DNA of 64,000 bases from Knoellia sp031844405 (GTDB taxonomy: Bacteria > Actinomycetota > Actinomycetes > Actinomycetales > Dermatophilaceae), in NCBI GenBank assembly GCA_031844405.1, contig JAUZVC010000001.1, positions 1,703,499-1,767,498 on the forward strand, read 5' to 3'. Positions 1 through 10,202 of the stretch are shown here, piece by piece (within the stretch, counting starts at the first letter, position 1; each line of letters begins with the position of its first letter). Below the pieces are notes generated by a model. It saw nothing but the letters and a program-made list of their open reading frames with translations, searched no databases and was not told where the DNA came from. The translations under genes and the position numbers were made by a program.

Positions 1-474
1 CTTCGGCCCCATCCCGTGCAGGGACAGCACGTCGGCCCGCCGCCGTTCGCCGAGCTCCTCGAGGGTCGTGATGCCGGCCGAGGCGAGCGCCCTCGAGGCC
101 GGGTTGCTCGTCTGCGGGATCGCGGTGCCCGTGCGTGCGAGCGTCTCGGCGATGCGGACCCGGTATGCCGTGGCGAGGGCGTCGAGGTCCGCGCGGTAGT
201 CGGCGATCCGGCAGCCGAGCCCGTTGCGCTTGGCGAGGATGCCCTCGTCGGCCCAGTGCGGGCGGGCGCGGTCGAGGAGGTCGCGCGGCAGGTCCCCGGA
301 CGCGTTCGTCACGCGCCACCACGGAAGGCCCTCGCTGTGGCGCGACATGATCGACCCGACTTCGCGCGGCCCGATGCCGACGATCTTCGCGAGGTCGCCG
401 TAGCTGACGACCCGTCCGCGCGGCACGAGCTCGACAAGGGTGAGCACCCGCTCGATCGTCAGCTCGCTCGCCAT
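1..474 (-). CDS. Alkyltransferase-like (ATL/MGMT-family) DNA repair protein with C-terminal HhH, partial
   Basis: The first ~100 residues match the DNA-binding domain of O6-alkylguanine-DNA alkyltransferases (GRVVSYGDLAKI near the N-terminus). The acceptor PCHR is replaced by PWWR, so the catalytic Cys is absent, as in ATL proteins, which bind O6-alkylguanine and hand it to nucleotide excision repair. After the ATL part the frame continues into a helix-hairpin-helix-like segment (SAGITTLEELGERRRADVLS, then LHGMGPK) and runs off the window at base 1. ATLs are usually ~100-110 aa, so at least 158 aa implies a fusion. Start ATG at 474. It diverges from the CBS gene across ~195 bp. Family assignment is confident; the HhH role (DNA binding) is inferred. 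Confidence 0.85.
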   Translation of the reverse strand, partial: MASELTIERVLTLVELVPRGRVVSYGDLAKIVGIGPREVGSIMSRHSEGLPWWRVTNASGDLPRDLLDRARPHWADEGILAKRNGLGCRIADYRADLDALATAYRVRIAETLARTGTAIPQTSNPASRALASAGITTLEELGERRRADVLSLHGMGPK

Positions 475-669
475 GCCGCCAGCGTAGGGCGGGCGCCCGA
501 CGGTGCCGCGGACCCGGCTCCCTCCGCCCGATGACGCCGGAGAACCGGTGGGCTTGTGCGACATCGTCGACGCGAGCAGAGTGGGACATGACGACGCGCC
601 GGACGCGGCCTCGTCACCCGACCGCCCAGTGCGCCGCCCCGGAAGTCCCCACCACCGAGGAGGTTCACC

Positions 670-1089
670 ATGACGACGGCTCGAGACGTGATGCACGTGG
701 GCACGCAGTGCATCGGCGAGGACCAGACGCTCGACGAGGCCGCGCGGATGATGCGCGACATGGGGGTCGGGTCCCTGCCCATCTGTGGCAACGACGAGAA
801 GCTGCACGGGATCATCACCGACCGCGACATCGTCATCAAGTGCGTCGCGGAGGGCATGGACCCGAGCACCTGCACCGCGGCCGAGCTCGCACAGGGCACG
901 GTCACGTGGGTCGACGCCGACACCGACATGACCGACATCGTCGAGATGATGGGTCGCGAGCAGATCAAGCGCCTGCCGGTCATCTCGGACCACCGCCTCG
1001 TCGGCATGATCAGCGAGGCCGACCTCGCGAGGCACCTCGACGACGCGCAGCTCAGCACGTTCGTGGAGAAGGTGTTCGCAAGGCCCTGA
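670..1089 (+). CDS. CBS domain-pair protein
   Basis: The 139-aa protein consists almost entirely of two CBS repeats (residues ~8-60 and ~75-130, each with the GxLPI/RLPVI strand and an ITDRDI or ISEADL end). CBS pairs bind adenine nucleotides or related ligands. Stand-alone pairs such as mycobacterial Hrp1 are stress-linked, but their ligand and function are not established from sequence. An AGGAGG ribosome site sits 6-7 bases before the ATG. The gene is monocistronic and is followed by a strong hairpin (1114-1150). Confidence 0.9.
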   Translation: MTTARDVMHVGTQCIGEDQTLDEAARMMRDMGVGSLPICGNDEKLHGIITDRDIVIKCVAEGMDPSTCTAAELAQGTVTWVDADTDMTDIVEMMGREQIKRLPVISDHRLVGMISEADLARHLDDAQLSTFVEKVFARP

Positions 1090-1113
1090 CCCCGGCCGAG
1101 GCCGGTCGTGCAT

Positions 1114-1150
1114 CTCGCCCGGGACGGTCCGGGGCGACCGTCCGGGCGAG
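1114..1150 (+). terminator. Hairpin after the CBS gene
   Basis: The arms at 1114-1129 and 1136-1150 pair over 15 bp with one bulged G and a 6-base loop (CGGGGC). There is no U-tract, as is common for actinobacterial terminators. It lies between the CBS stop and proS. Confidence 0.6.
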
Positions 1151-1243
1151 GTGCGCGGGATCGGCCGGGAATGCGCGTGAACGGCATACGGGGTCGTCGT
1201 TATCCTTGGCGGGTTGCCCACCCCTCACACCTGGAGACCTCCT

Positions 1244-3082
1244 GTGGCCATGCGCATGTCCTCGCTGTTCCTGCGAACCCTGCGCGAGGACCCGGCCGAC
1301 GCCGAGCTGCCCGGTCACCGGCTCCTCGTGCGCGCCGGCTACATCCGTCGCGCCGCCCCCGGCATCTACACGTGGCTGCCGCTCGGGCTCAAGGTGCTGC
1401 GCAAGGTCGAGGCGATCGTGCGCGAGGAGATGGACGCCATCGGTGCGCAGGAGCTGACCTTCCCGGCGCTCCTGCCGCGCGAGCCCTACGAGGCGACGAA
1501 CCGCTGGACCGAGTACGGCGACAACATCTTCCGGCTCAAGGACCGCAAGGGCGTCGACTACCTCCTCGGGCCGACGCACGAGGAGATGTTCACCCTCGCC
1601 GTCAAGGACATGTTCAGCTCCTACAAGGAGCTGCCGCTCAGCCTCTACCAGATCCAGAACAAGTACCGCGACGAGGCGCGTCCGCGTGCGGGCCTCCTGC
1701 GCGGGCGCGAGTTCGTCATGAAGGACTCGTACTCGTTCGACGTGAGCGACGAAGGACTGGACGCGTCCTACCAGGCCCACCGCGACGCCTACATCAAGAT
1801 CTTCGACCAGCTCGGGTTCGAGTACGTCATCGTCTCCGCGATGTCCGGGGCCATGGGCGGCTCGGCGAGCGAGGAGTTCCTCGCCGTGAGCGAGATCGGC
1901 GAGGACACCTTCGTCCGCAACGACTCCGGCACGTATGCCGCGAACGTCGAGGCCGTCGTCGTGCCGCAGGCCGCGCCGGTCGACGCCTCCGGCGTCCCGG
2001 CCGCGCACGTCGAGGACACTCCCGACACCCCGACGATCGAGACGCTCGTGACCTCGCTCAACGCCAACCACGCACGCGAGGACGGTCGCGAGTGGACGGC
2101 CGCCGACACCCTCAAGAACGTCATCGTCATGCTCGTCCACCCGGACGGCACGCGTGAGCCGCTGGCCGTCGGGGTGCCCGGCGACCGTGAGGTCGACGCC
2201 AAGCGTCTCGAGGCGCAGGTGAGCCCGGCCGAGGTCGAGGCGTTCGAGGAGAAGGACTTCGCGGCTAACCCGGTGCTCACCAAGGGCTACATCGGCCCCG
2301 GCGTGCTCGGCGAGGAGCGCTCGTCCGGGATCCGCTACCTGCTCGACCCCTCGATCGCCGAGGGGTCCGCGTGGGTCACCGGCGCCGACGAGCACGGCAA
2401 GCACGTCCTCGACCTCGTCCACGGCCGCGACTTCACCGCCGACGGCACGATCCAGGCCGCCGAGGTGCGCGAGGGCGACCCGAGCCCCGACGGCGACGGG
2501 GTCCTGCACACGGCGCGCGGCATCGAGATGGGCCACATCTTCCAGCTCGGCCGCAAGTTCGCCGACGCGCTCGATCTCAAGGTGCTCGACGAGAACGGCA
2601 AGCTCGTCACGGTGACGATGGGGTCCTATGGCATCGGCGTCTCGCGCGCCGTCGCAGCGATCGCCGAGGGCAACCTCGACGAGTCCGGGCTGTGCTGGCC
2701 GCGCAACGTCACGCCCGCCGACGTCCACGTCGTCGCGACGGGCAAGAACCGCGACCGTGACGGCGACGTCTTCGCCAAGGCCGACGAGCTCACCGCCGCC
2801 CTCGAGGCGCAGGGGCTCGAGGTCCTCTACGACGACCGCGAGAAGGTGAGCCCCGGCGTGAAGTTCAAGGACTCCGAGCTCATCGGCGTCCCGACGATCG
2901 TCGTCGTCGGGAAGTCCCTCGAGAACGGTGTCGTCGAGATCAAGGACCGGCGCAGCGGCGAACGCCGTGAGGTCGCCGTCGACGCGATCGTCGACGAGGT
3001 CGTGCGCGAGGTCCGCGGCGCCGACCAGGCGGCCACTGCGGCCACCGCGCCGACCCCGGCCACGGCCGAGGCGCGCGCATGA
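1244..3082 (+). CDS. proS: Prolyl-tRNA synthetase, bacterial type
   Basis: Class II aminoacyl-tRNA synthetase that charges tRNA-Pro. The N-terminus (RMSSLFLRTLRED) is typical. Motif 2 (YRDEARPRAGLLRGREF) lies near residue 140 and motif 3 (GSYGIGVSR) near 465. The ~612-aa length, with an insertion between motifs 2 and 3, matches bacterial ProS with the YbaK-like editing domain, which deacylates Ala-tRNA-Pro. The last ~20 residues are an Ala/Thr-rich tail. The GTG at 1244 is chosen because GGAGA at 1233 is spaced 6-7 bases; ATG 1250 and ATG 1256 are alternatives. It overlaps the next gene by 4 bases (ATGA), suggesting coupling. Confidence 0.97.
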   Translation: MAMRMSSLFLRTLREDPADAELPGHRLLVRAGYIRRAAPGIYTWLPLGLKVLRKVEAIVREEMDAIGAQELTFPALLPREPYEATNRWTEYGDNIFRLKDRKGVDYLLGPTHEEMFTLAVKDMFSSYKELPLSLYQIQNKYRDEARPRAGLLRGREFVMKDSYSFDVSDEGLDASYQAHRDAYIKIFDQLGFEYVIVSAMSGAMGGSASEEFLAVSEIGEDTFVRNDSGTYAANVEAVVVPQAAPVDASGVPAAHVEDTPDTPTIETLVTSLNANHAREDGREWTAADTLKNVIVMLVHPDGTREPLAVGVPGDREVDAKRLEAQVSPAEVEAFEEKDFAANPVLTKGYIGPGVLGEERSSGIRYLLDPSIAEGSAWVTGADEHGKHVLDLVHGRDFTADGTIQAAEVREGDPSPDGDGVLHTARGIEMGHIFQLGRKFADALDLKVLDENGKLVTVTMGSYGIGVSRAVAAIAEGNLDESGLCWPRNVTPADVHVVATGKNRDRDGDVFAKADELTAALEAQGLEVLYDDREKVSPGVKFKDSELIGVPTIVVVGKSLENGVVEIKDRRSGERREVAVDAIVDEVVREVRGADQAATAATAPTPATAEARA

Positions 3083-3840
3083 ACGGGTCCCGCCCCATCG
3101 AGGCCGTCATCTTCGACTGGGGCGGGACGCTCACGCCCTGGCACGACGTCGACCTGCCGCAGCAGTGGCGGGTCTATGCCCGCGAGGTCCACGGCATCCC
3201 CGTCGACGCGAGCGAGATGCCCGCCGACGAGCTCGCCGAGGCCGACTCGCTCGCGCTGCGCATCCTCGAGGCGGAGGACCGCGCCTGGCAGCGCGGCCGC
3301 ACCGACCACTCCAGCGCCACCCTCGAGGACATCCTCGACGACGCCGGCATCGACCCGGCGCACGACCGACACCACCTCGCGCTGGCCGCCTACCGGGGGT
3401 TCTGGGAGCCGCACACCCACACCGACGAACAGGTCAAGCCGCTCTGGGAGGGCCTGCGCGAGAGGAACATCCGCATCGGCGTCCTCTCCAACACGATCTG
3501 GTCGCGCGACTACCACCGCGAGGTCTTCGAGCGCGACGGCGTGCTCCACCTGCTCGACGCCGACGTCTACTCCTCGGAGATCCACGTCGTCAAGCCGCAC
3601 GCCGACGCCTTCCTCGCGGCGTGCAAGGCCGTCGGCGTCGACCCCGAGGCCGCGGCCTACGTCGGTGACCGCCCCTTCGAGGACGTCCACGGCCCGCAGC
3701 AGGTGGGCATGCGCGCGATCTGGGTTCCGCACTCCGACATCCCCGTCGACCAGCAGGTGGCGGTCGAGGTCACGCCGGACGCCGTCGCCCACGAGCTGCT
3801 CGACGTCCTCGACATCGTCGACGGCTGGTCAGGGTCCTGA
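3079..3840 (+). CDS. HAD-superfamily hydrolase
   Basis: The 253-aa protein has HAD motif I near the N-terminus (FDWGGTLTPW, nucleophile Asp), motif II (GVLSNT), motif III Lys (VVKPHADAF) and motif IV (YVGDRPFEDV), with a helical cap between I and II. It is likely a phosphatase or dehalogenase-type hydrolase of unknown substrate. The start ATG overlaps the proS stop, so it is probably cotranscribed with proS, and the next gene follows after 7 bases. Confidence 0.88.
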   Translation: MNGSRPIEAVIFDWGGTLTPWHDVDLPQQWRVYAREVHGIPVDASEMPADELAEADSLALRILEAEDRAWQRGRTDHSSATLEDILDDAGIDPAHDRHHLALAAYRGFWEPHTHTDEQVKPLWEGLRERNIRIGVLSNTIWSRDYHREVFERDGVLHLLDADVYSSEIHVVKPHADAFLAACKAVGVDPEAAAYVGDRPFEDVHGPQQVGMRAIWVPHSDIPVDQQVAVEVTPDAVAHELLDVLDIVDGWSGS

Positions 3841-3847
3841 CCGCGGC

Positions 3848-4639
3848 ATGACCGACACCCTCGGCGACGTCGGCCTCACCACGCTCGCGCTCATGGCCCT
3901 CGCCGGGTTCGTCGCGGGCTGGATCGACGCGGTGGTCGGCGGGGGAGGGCTCATCCAGATCCCGGCGCTGCTGCTCGGCTTCCCGGGAGCGACCCCGGCC
4001 CAGGTGCTCGCGACCAACAAGATCGGCTCGATCGCGGGCACGGTCGCCAGCGCGACGACCTACTGGCGGCGGGTGAGACCGGACCTGCGCACCGCCCTGC
4101 CCATGGCGGGCGTCGCCTACCTCGGCGCCATCGGCGGCGCGCTTCTCGGGCTGCACATCCCGAAGTCGGCGTTCAACCCGATCATCCTCGTCATGCTCGT
4201 CGCGGTCGGCGCCTACACCCTCTTCAAGCCCTCGCTCGGCACGAGCACGGCGCTGCGTTGGGACGGCACGCGCCACACCGTGACCGCCATGGCCGTGGGC
4301 TTCGTCATCGGCATCTACGACGGAGCCCTCGGCCCGGGCACGGGCTCGTTCATGGTCTTCGCCCTGGTCGGCCTCATGGGCTACGCCTTCCTCGAGGCGA
4401 GCGCCAAGGCCAAGATCGCGAACTTCGCCACCAACCTCGGCGCCCTCACCGTCTTCGCGCCGGGCGGTCACGTCATGTGGAAGGTCGGCGCGGTCATGGC
4501 CGCGGCCAACCTCCTCGGCGGCTACGTCGGTGCCCGCACGGCGGTCTCTCGCGGGAGTGGTTTCGTCCGCGTCGTCTTCGTCGTCGTCGTGGCGGCGTTC
4601 ATCATCCGTATCGGAGGGCAGGTGCTCGGTGTCTGGTGA
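3848..4639 (+). CDS. TauE/SafE-family membrane permease (sulfite/organic anion exporter family)
   Basis: The 263-aa protein is almost wholly hydrophobic, with about 8 membrane segments and two half-repeats carrying the family's glycine-rich starts (GWIDAVVGGGGLIQIPALL near residue 25; GIYDGALGPGTGSF near 160). The family exports sulfite, sulfoacetate and related anions; the substrate here cannot be read from sequence. It lies 7 bases after the HAD gene and its 3' end overlaps the next gene by 11 bases, so it is part of the proS-HAD-permease-kinase run. Confidence 0.9.
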   Translation: MTDTLGDVGLTTLALMALAGFVAGWIDAVVGGGGLIQIPALLLGFPGATPAQVLATNKIGSIAGTVASATTYWRRVRPDLRTALPMAGVAYLGAIGGALLGLHIPKSAFNPIILVMLVAVGAYTLFKPSLGTSTALRWDGTRHTVTAMAVGFVIGIYDGALGPGTGSFMVFALVGLMGYAFLEASAKAKIANFATNLGALTVFAPGGHVMWKVGAVMAAANLLGGYVGARTAVSRGSGFVRVVFVVVVAAFIIRIGGQVLGVW

Positions 4640-5333
4640 CGTGACTGGTGACGACTCCTCGGAGCAGCAGGTCGAGGACCTGCTCGACCGCCTCGCCGAC
4701 CTCGTCGACCGCGTGGCCCCGCGCCGCGCCGTGCTCGGCATCGCCGGCCCGCCCGGAGCCGGCAAGACGACCCTGGTGACGCGTCTGCTCACGGCCGTGA
4801 CGGCATACCCACGCCTGTCCGGGCGGGTCGCGCACGTGCCGATGGACGGCTTCCACCTCACCAACGCGGAGCTGGAGGTGCTCGGGAGGCGCGACCGCAA
4901 GGGGGCGCCGGACACCTTCGACGCAAGCGCGTATGCCGGCCTGCTCGCTGCCGTGCGCACCGAACCGCGAGCGGTCGTCACCGCGCCGAGCTTCGACCAC
5001 GTCGTCGGTGAGCCGGTGCCCGACTCGCTCGTCGTCCCGCTGACCGCCGACCTCGTCGTCACGGAGGGCAACTACCTGCTGCTCGACGACGCGGGGTGGA
5101 CCGCCGTGCCGCCGCTGCTCGACGAGGTCTGGTGGTGCGCGCTCGCCCCGGCCGCCCGTGTCGAGCGGCTCATCGCCCGCCATGTCGAGACCGGCCGCGA
5201 GGTCGCGGACGCGACCGAGTGGGTGCTCCGCTCCGACGAGGCCAACGCGCGCGCCGTCGCAGAGGGCGAGGCCCGCGCGGACGTCGTGCTCCTCGACGGC
5301 GTCGTCGTCAGCTCTCGGCGACCGGAGTCGTGA
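4629..5333 (+). CDS. P-loop nucleoside/sugar kinase-like protein (PanK/uridine kinase superfamily)
   Basis: The 234-aa protein has a Walker A (GPPGAGKTTL near residue 40) and the MDGFHLTN segment shared by CoaA-like and YggC/FrcK-like kinases, then TEGNYLLLDD (Walker B-like) and an Arg-rich lid region. It phosphorylates a small hydroxylated substrate that I cannot specify. The GTG start at 4629 has GGAGG 10 bases upstream and overlaps the permease by 11 bases. Its 3' end overlaps the convergent amylosucrase gene by 26 bases (5308-5333). Confidence 0.85.
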   Translation: MSGDVTGDDSSEQQVEDLLDRLADLVDRVAPRRAVLGIAGPPGAGKTTLVTRLLTAVTAYPRLSGRVAHVPMDGFHLTNAELEVLGRRDRKGAPDTFDASAYAGLLAAVRTEPRAVVTAPSFDHVVGEPVPDSLVVPLTADLVVTEGNYLLLDDAGWTAVPPLLDEVWWCALAPAARVERLIARHVETGREVADATEWVLRSDEANARAVAEGEARADVVLLDGVVVSSRRPES

Positions 5334-7233
5334 GCCAGAGGACGGCGTAGGGCTCGAGCAGGACGTCACCGTCGTCGCTCCAGCGCAGGGGTGCACCGGT
5401 GATGGCGTCCTCGGACGCGTCGACCCCGAGCTCGTGGGCTCGCTGGCCCGGCCACCGCCGCCACGTCGGCGTGACGTTGTGCAGCGCGACGAAGCGCCCG
5501 AGCGCGTGCTCGCGCACGGTGACGAGGACGCCCGGGTCGTCGACCGGACCGACGCGGGACTCGATGCTGCCGTGGAGGTGGGGGAGCGAGGCGCGGGCAC
5601 GGACGAGCTCGCGCAGGTCCTCGAAGACCCGCGCCGCGGTCGTGGTCGGGTCGTGCCGCGCGTCGTGGCGCTCGCGGTCGAGGCGCGGCCGGTGCGCCCA
5701 CCGGTTGTCGTCCTCGTGCCCGGGCTCCTCGGCCCAGTCGGGGTCGTTGGGCTGGCCGAGCTCGTCACCGCTCCAGATGACCGGGATCCCGCCCCAGCCG
5801 AGGACGACGGCGTGACCGAGGCGCAGCGCGCGCGCCGCCAGGTCGCGCTCCTCGTCGGTGCGGGCCGTCGAGAGGCCGACGAGGCTGGCGGCCGTGCCGC
5901 TGGTGCGCCCGTCGTCGGTCTCGGGGTTGTACTGGAAGACGAGGCCGTCGGCGTTCGAGCCCCACTCGTCGCCGGCGTACCACCGGGTGAGGAACCGGCG
6001 GTGCGCGTGGCCGTCGAGCCCGACCGCCGCCGCGTCCTCGTCCTGGATCGCCCAGCCGATGTCGTCGTGGCAGCGCAGGTAGGTGAGCCACGTCGACGTC
6101 GTCGGCTTCGTCGGCAGCCGCCCGAGGGCGTGGGCGGCGAGCCGGACGTCCTTCGTCGCGAGCATCGACCAGACCTGCACCATGAGGCTGTTGTGGTAGG
6201 CGAGGTCGCTCACCTTGCCGGAGTAGCGGCCCTGCCCGAGGTAGGCGAGCAGCTTGCTCGGCGCGACGATCGCCTCGGCCTTGAACGCCACTGCGGGACA
6301 GGCGATCCGGGTCACGGCGCGCAACGCCTGGGTGATGGCGTGCACCTCGGGCTCGCCCTGGCAGTCGGTGCCCATCCGCTTCCACATGAAGGCGATCGCG
6401 TCGAGCCGGAAGACGTCGACGCCGCGGTTGGCGAGCTCGAGGATGATCGCGGCGAACTCGCGCAGGACGGCGGGGTTGGACCAGTTGAGGTCCCACTGCC
6501 ACTCGTTGAACGTCGTCCAGACCCACCCGTCCAGCTCGTCGTCCCACGTGAAGCTGCCGGGCGCGAAGTCGGGGAAGACCTCTGGCAGGGTCCGTTCGTA
6601 GGCGTCTGGCAGCGTCCGGTCGGGGAAGACGTGGAAGTACTCCCGGTATGCCGTCTCGCCGGCCCGCGCTCGCGCGGCCCAGTCGTGCTCGCGCGCGACG
6701 TGGTTGAGGACGAGGTCGAGCACGAGGCTCACGCCCTGCTCGTGCAGCGCGGCGGCGAGGTCCGCGAGGTCGTCCATGTCGCCGAGGTCCGCGCGGACGG
6801 CGCGGTAGTCGGCGACGGCGTAGCCCCCGTCGTTGTCGCCCTCGCGTGGCTGGAGCAGCGGCATGAGGTGGAGGTAGGTCACCCCGAGGTCGCGCAGGTA
6901 GGGGATCTCCGCGACCACCCCGCGCAGGTCGCCCGCGAACCGCTCGGTGTAGGCGGCATACCCGACCATCGACGGGTCCTGGAGCCAGTCGGGACGCAGG
7001 ATGCGCTGGAGGTCGCGGCGTCGCAGCGCGGGGGAGCGGTCGCGGAACGCCTGTGCCGCAAGGGAGACGAGCTCCTCGGCGAGCGCGGTGGCGCCGGTGC
7101 CGTGGAGGGAGACGAGCGCGTCGCGGAGGTCGGGCCACCAGCGCTCGAGGCGCAGGTTGAACATCTCGCGCAGCTCGGGCGCGACTCCGGCGAGGTCGAC
7201 GGGAGGCGGCGGGGACGTCGTCACGAGCGCCAT
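5308..7233 (-). CDS. Amylosucrase-type GH13 glucosyltransferase
   Basis: The 641-aa protein follows the GH13 subfamily 4 layout: N-terminal helical domain (1-85), (beta/alpha)8 barrel and C-terminal beta domain. Visible landmarks are QPREGDNDGGYAVADYR, the nucleophile strand GVDVFRLDAIAFMWK, the acid/base strand FKAEAIV, and the RCHDDIGW motif typical of amylosucrases and sucrose hydrolases. The expected reaction is on sucrose, giving glucan or trehalulose/turanose-like products. Sucrose hydrolase is the main alternative. The ATG start has GAAGGG upstream. Only 22 bp separate its start from that of the divergent phzF-like gene. No sugar regulator or transporter lies nearby. Confidence 0.88.
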   Translation of the reverse strand: MALVTTSPPPPVDLAGVAPELREMFNLRLERWWPDLRDALVSLHGTGATALAEELVSLAAQAFRDRSPALRRRDLQRILRPDWLQDPSMVGYAAYTERFAGDLRGVVAEIPYLRDLGVTYLHLMPLLQPREGDNDGGYAVADYRAVRADLGDMDDLADLAAALHEQGVSLVLDLVLNHVAREHDWAARARAGETAYREYFHVFPDRTLPDAYERTLPEVFPDFAPGSFTWDDELDGWVWTTFNEWQWDLNWSNPAVLREFAAIILELANRGVDVFRLDAIAFMWKRMGTDCQGEPEVHAITQALRAVTRIACPAVAFKAEAIVAPSKLLAYLGQGRYSGKVSDLAYHNSLMVQVWSMLATKDVRLAAHALGRLPTKPTTSTWLTYLRCHDDIGWAIQDEDAAAVGLDGHAHRRFLTRWYAGDEWGSNADGLVFQYNPETDDGRTSGTAASLVGLSTARTDEERDLAARALRLGHAVVLGWGGIPVIWSGDELGQPNDPDWAEEPGHEDDNRWAHRPRLDRERHDARHDPTTTAARVFEDLRELVRARASLPHLHGSIESRVGPVDDPGVLVTVREHALGRFVALHNVTPTWRRWPGQRAHELGVDASEDAITGAPLRWSDDGDVLLEPYAVLWLTTPVAES

Positions 7234-7255
7234 TGTGGACCCTTCGTGATGGGAT

Positions 7256-8090
7256 GTGTCGGTGCTGCCCTTCCGCCAGGTCGACGTCTTCTCCTCCGAG
7301 CCGTGGCTCGGCAACCCGCTCGCGGTGGTCCACGACGCCGACGGGCTGACCGACGCGCAGATGGCGGCGTTCGCGCGCTGGACCAACCTGTCCGAGACGA
7401 CGTTCCTCGGCGCGCCGACCGACCCGCGCGCGGACTACCGCGTGCGCATCTGGACGACCGGCGGCGAGCTGCTCTTCGCGGGGCATCCGACGATCGGCAG
7501 TGCGCACGCCTGGCTCGAGGCCGGGGGCGAGCCCCGGGGTGATGTGGTCGTCCAGGAGTGCGGCGCGGGGCTCGTCGACGTGAGGCGATCGCCGCGGCTC
7601 GGGTTCGCGGCACCGCCGCTGCGCCGCTCCGGACCCGTCGACGACGACCACGCGTCTCGCATCCTGCGCGGGCTGCGGATCGAGGAGTCCCAGGTGAAGG
7701 ACATGGCATGGGTCGACAACGGGCCCGGCTGGGTGGGTGTCGACCTCGGCACCGCGTCGGCGGTCGTCGACGTCGTGCCCGACCTCGCCGCCTTCACCGA
7801 CCTCAAGGTCTGCCTCCTCGGGCGCTGGGACGAGACGAGCGCATCGAACCTCGGCGCGGACGTCGAGGTGCGCGCCTTCTATGCCGACGGCAACGAGTTC
7901 GCGGAGGACCCGGTCACCGGCAGCGCCAACGCGGGGCTCGCCCAGTGGCTCATCGGCACCGGCTCCCTGCCCGACTCCTACGTCGCGCGGCAGGGATCGG
8001 TCATCGGGCGCGAGGGCCGGGTGCACGTCGAGGCCGCCGACGGTGAGGTGTGGGTCTCCGGCGACGCCGTCACCCGCATCGAGGGCAGCG

Positions 8091-8107
<17 letters not shown>
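7256..8107 (+). CDS. PhzF-family isomerase/epimerase-like protein
   Basis: The 283-aa protein has the two-lobed PhzF/diaminopimelate-epimerase fold signatures: RQVDVFSSEPWLGNPLAVV at the start, NLSETTFL with the family catalytic Glu near residue 46, LLFAGHPTIGSAHA, and DPVTGSANAGLAQWL in the second lobe. The substrate is unknown; most stand-alone PhzF homologues outside phenazine loci are uncharacterised. The start is GTG 7256 with a weak ribosome site. The 3' end overlaps the convergent DUF255 gene by 17 bases. Confidence 0.88.
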
Positions 8108-10088
<1,981 letters not shown>

Positions 10089-10123
10089 GCCTCCACCCTG
10101 ACACGCGGGCCGACCTGACGGCG

Positions 10124-10175
10124 GTGTCGGGGATCCGGGGCCACCACGGTGGCGGAAGGCCCGGATCCCCGACAC
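10124..10175 (-). terminator. Terminator of the dicarboxylate symporter gene
   Basis: Perfect 16-bp inverted repeat (10124-10139 with 10160-10175) around a 20-base loop. It is located 28 bp after the dctA stop on the minus strand and before the DUF255 gene. Confidence 0.75.
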
Positions 10176-10202
10176 TCGAGGAGCGTCAGTGCACCAGCGG
10201 GG

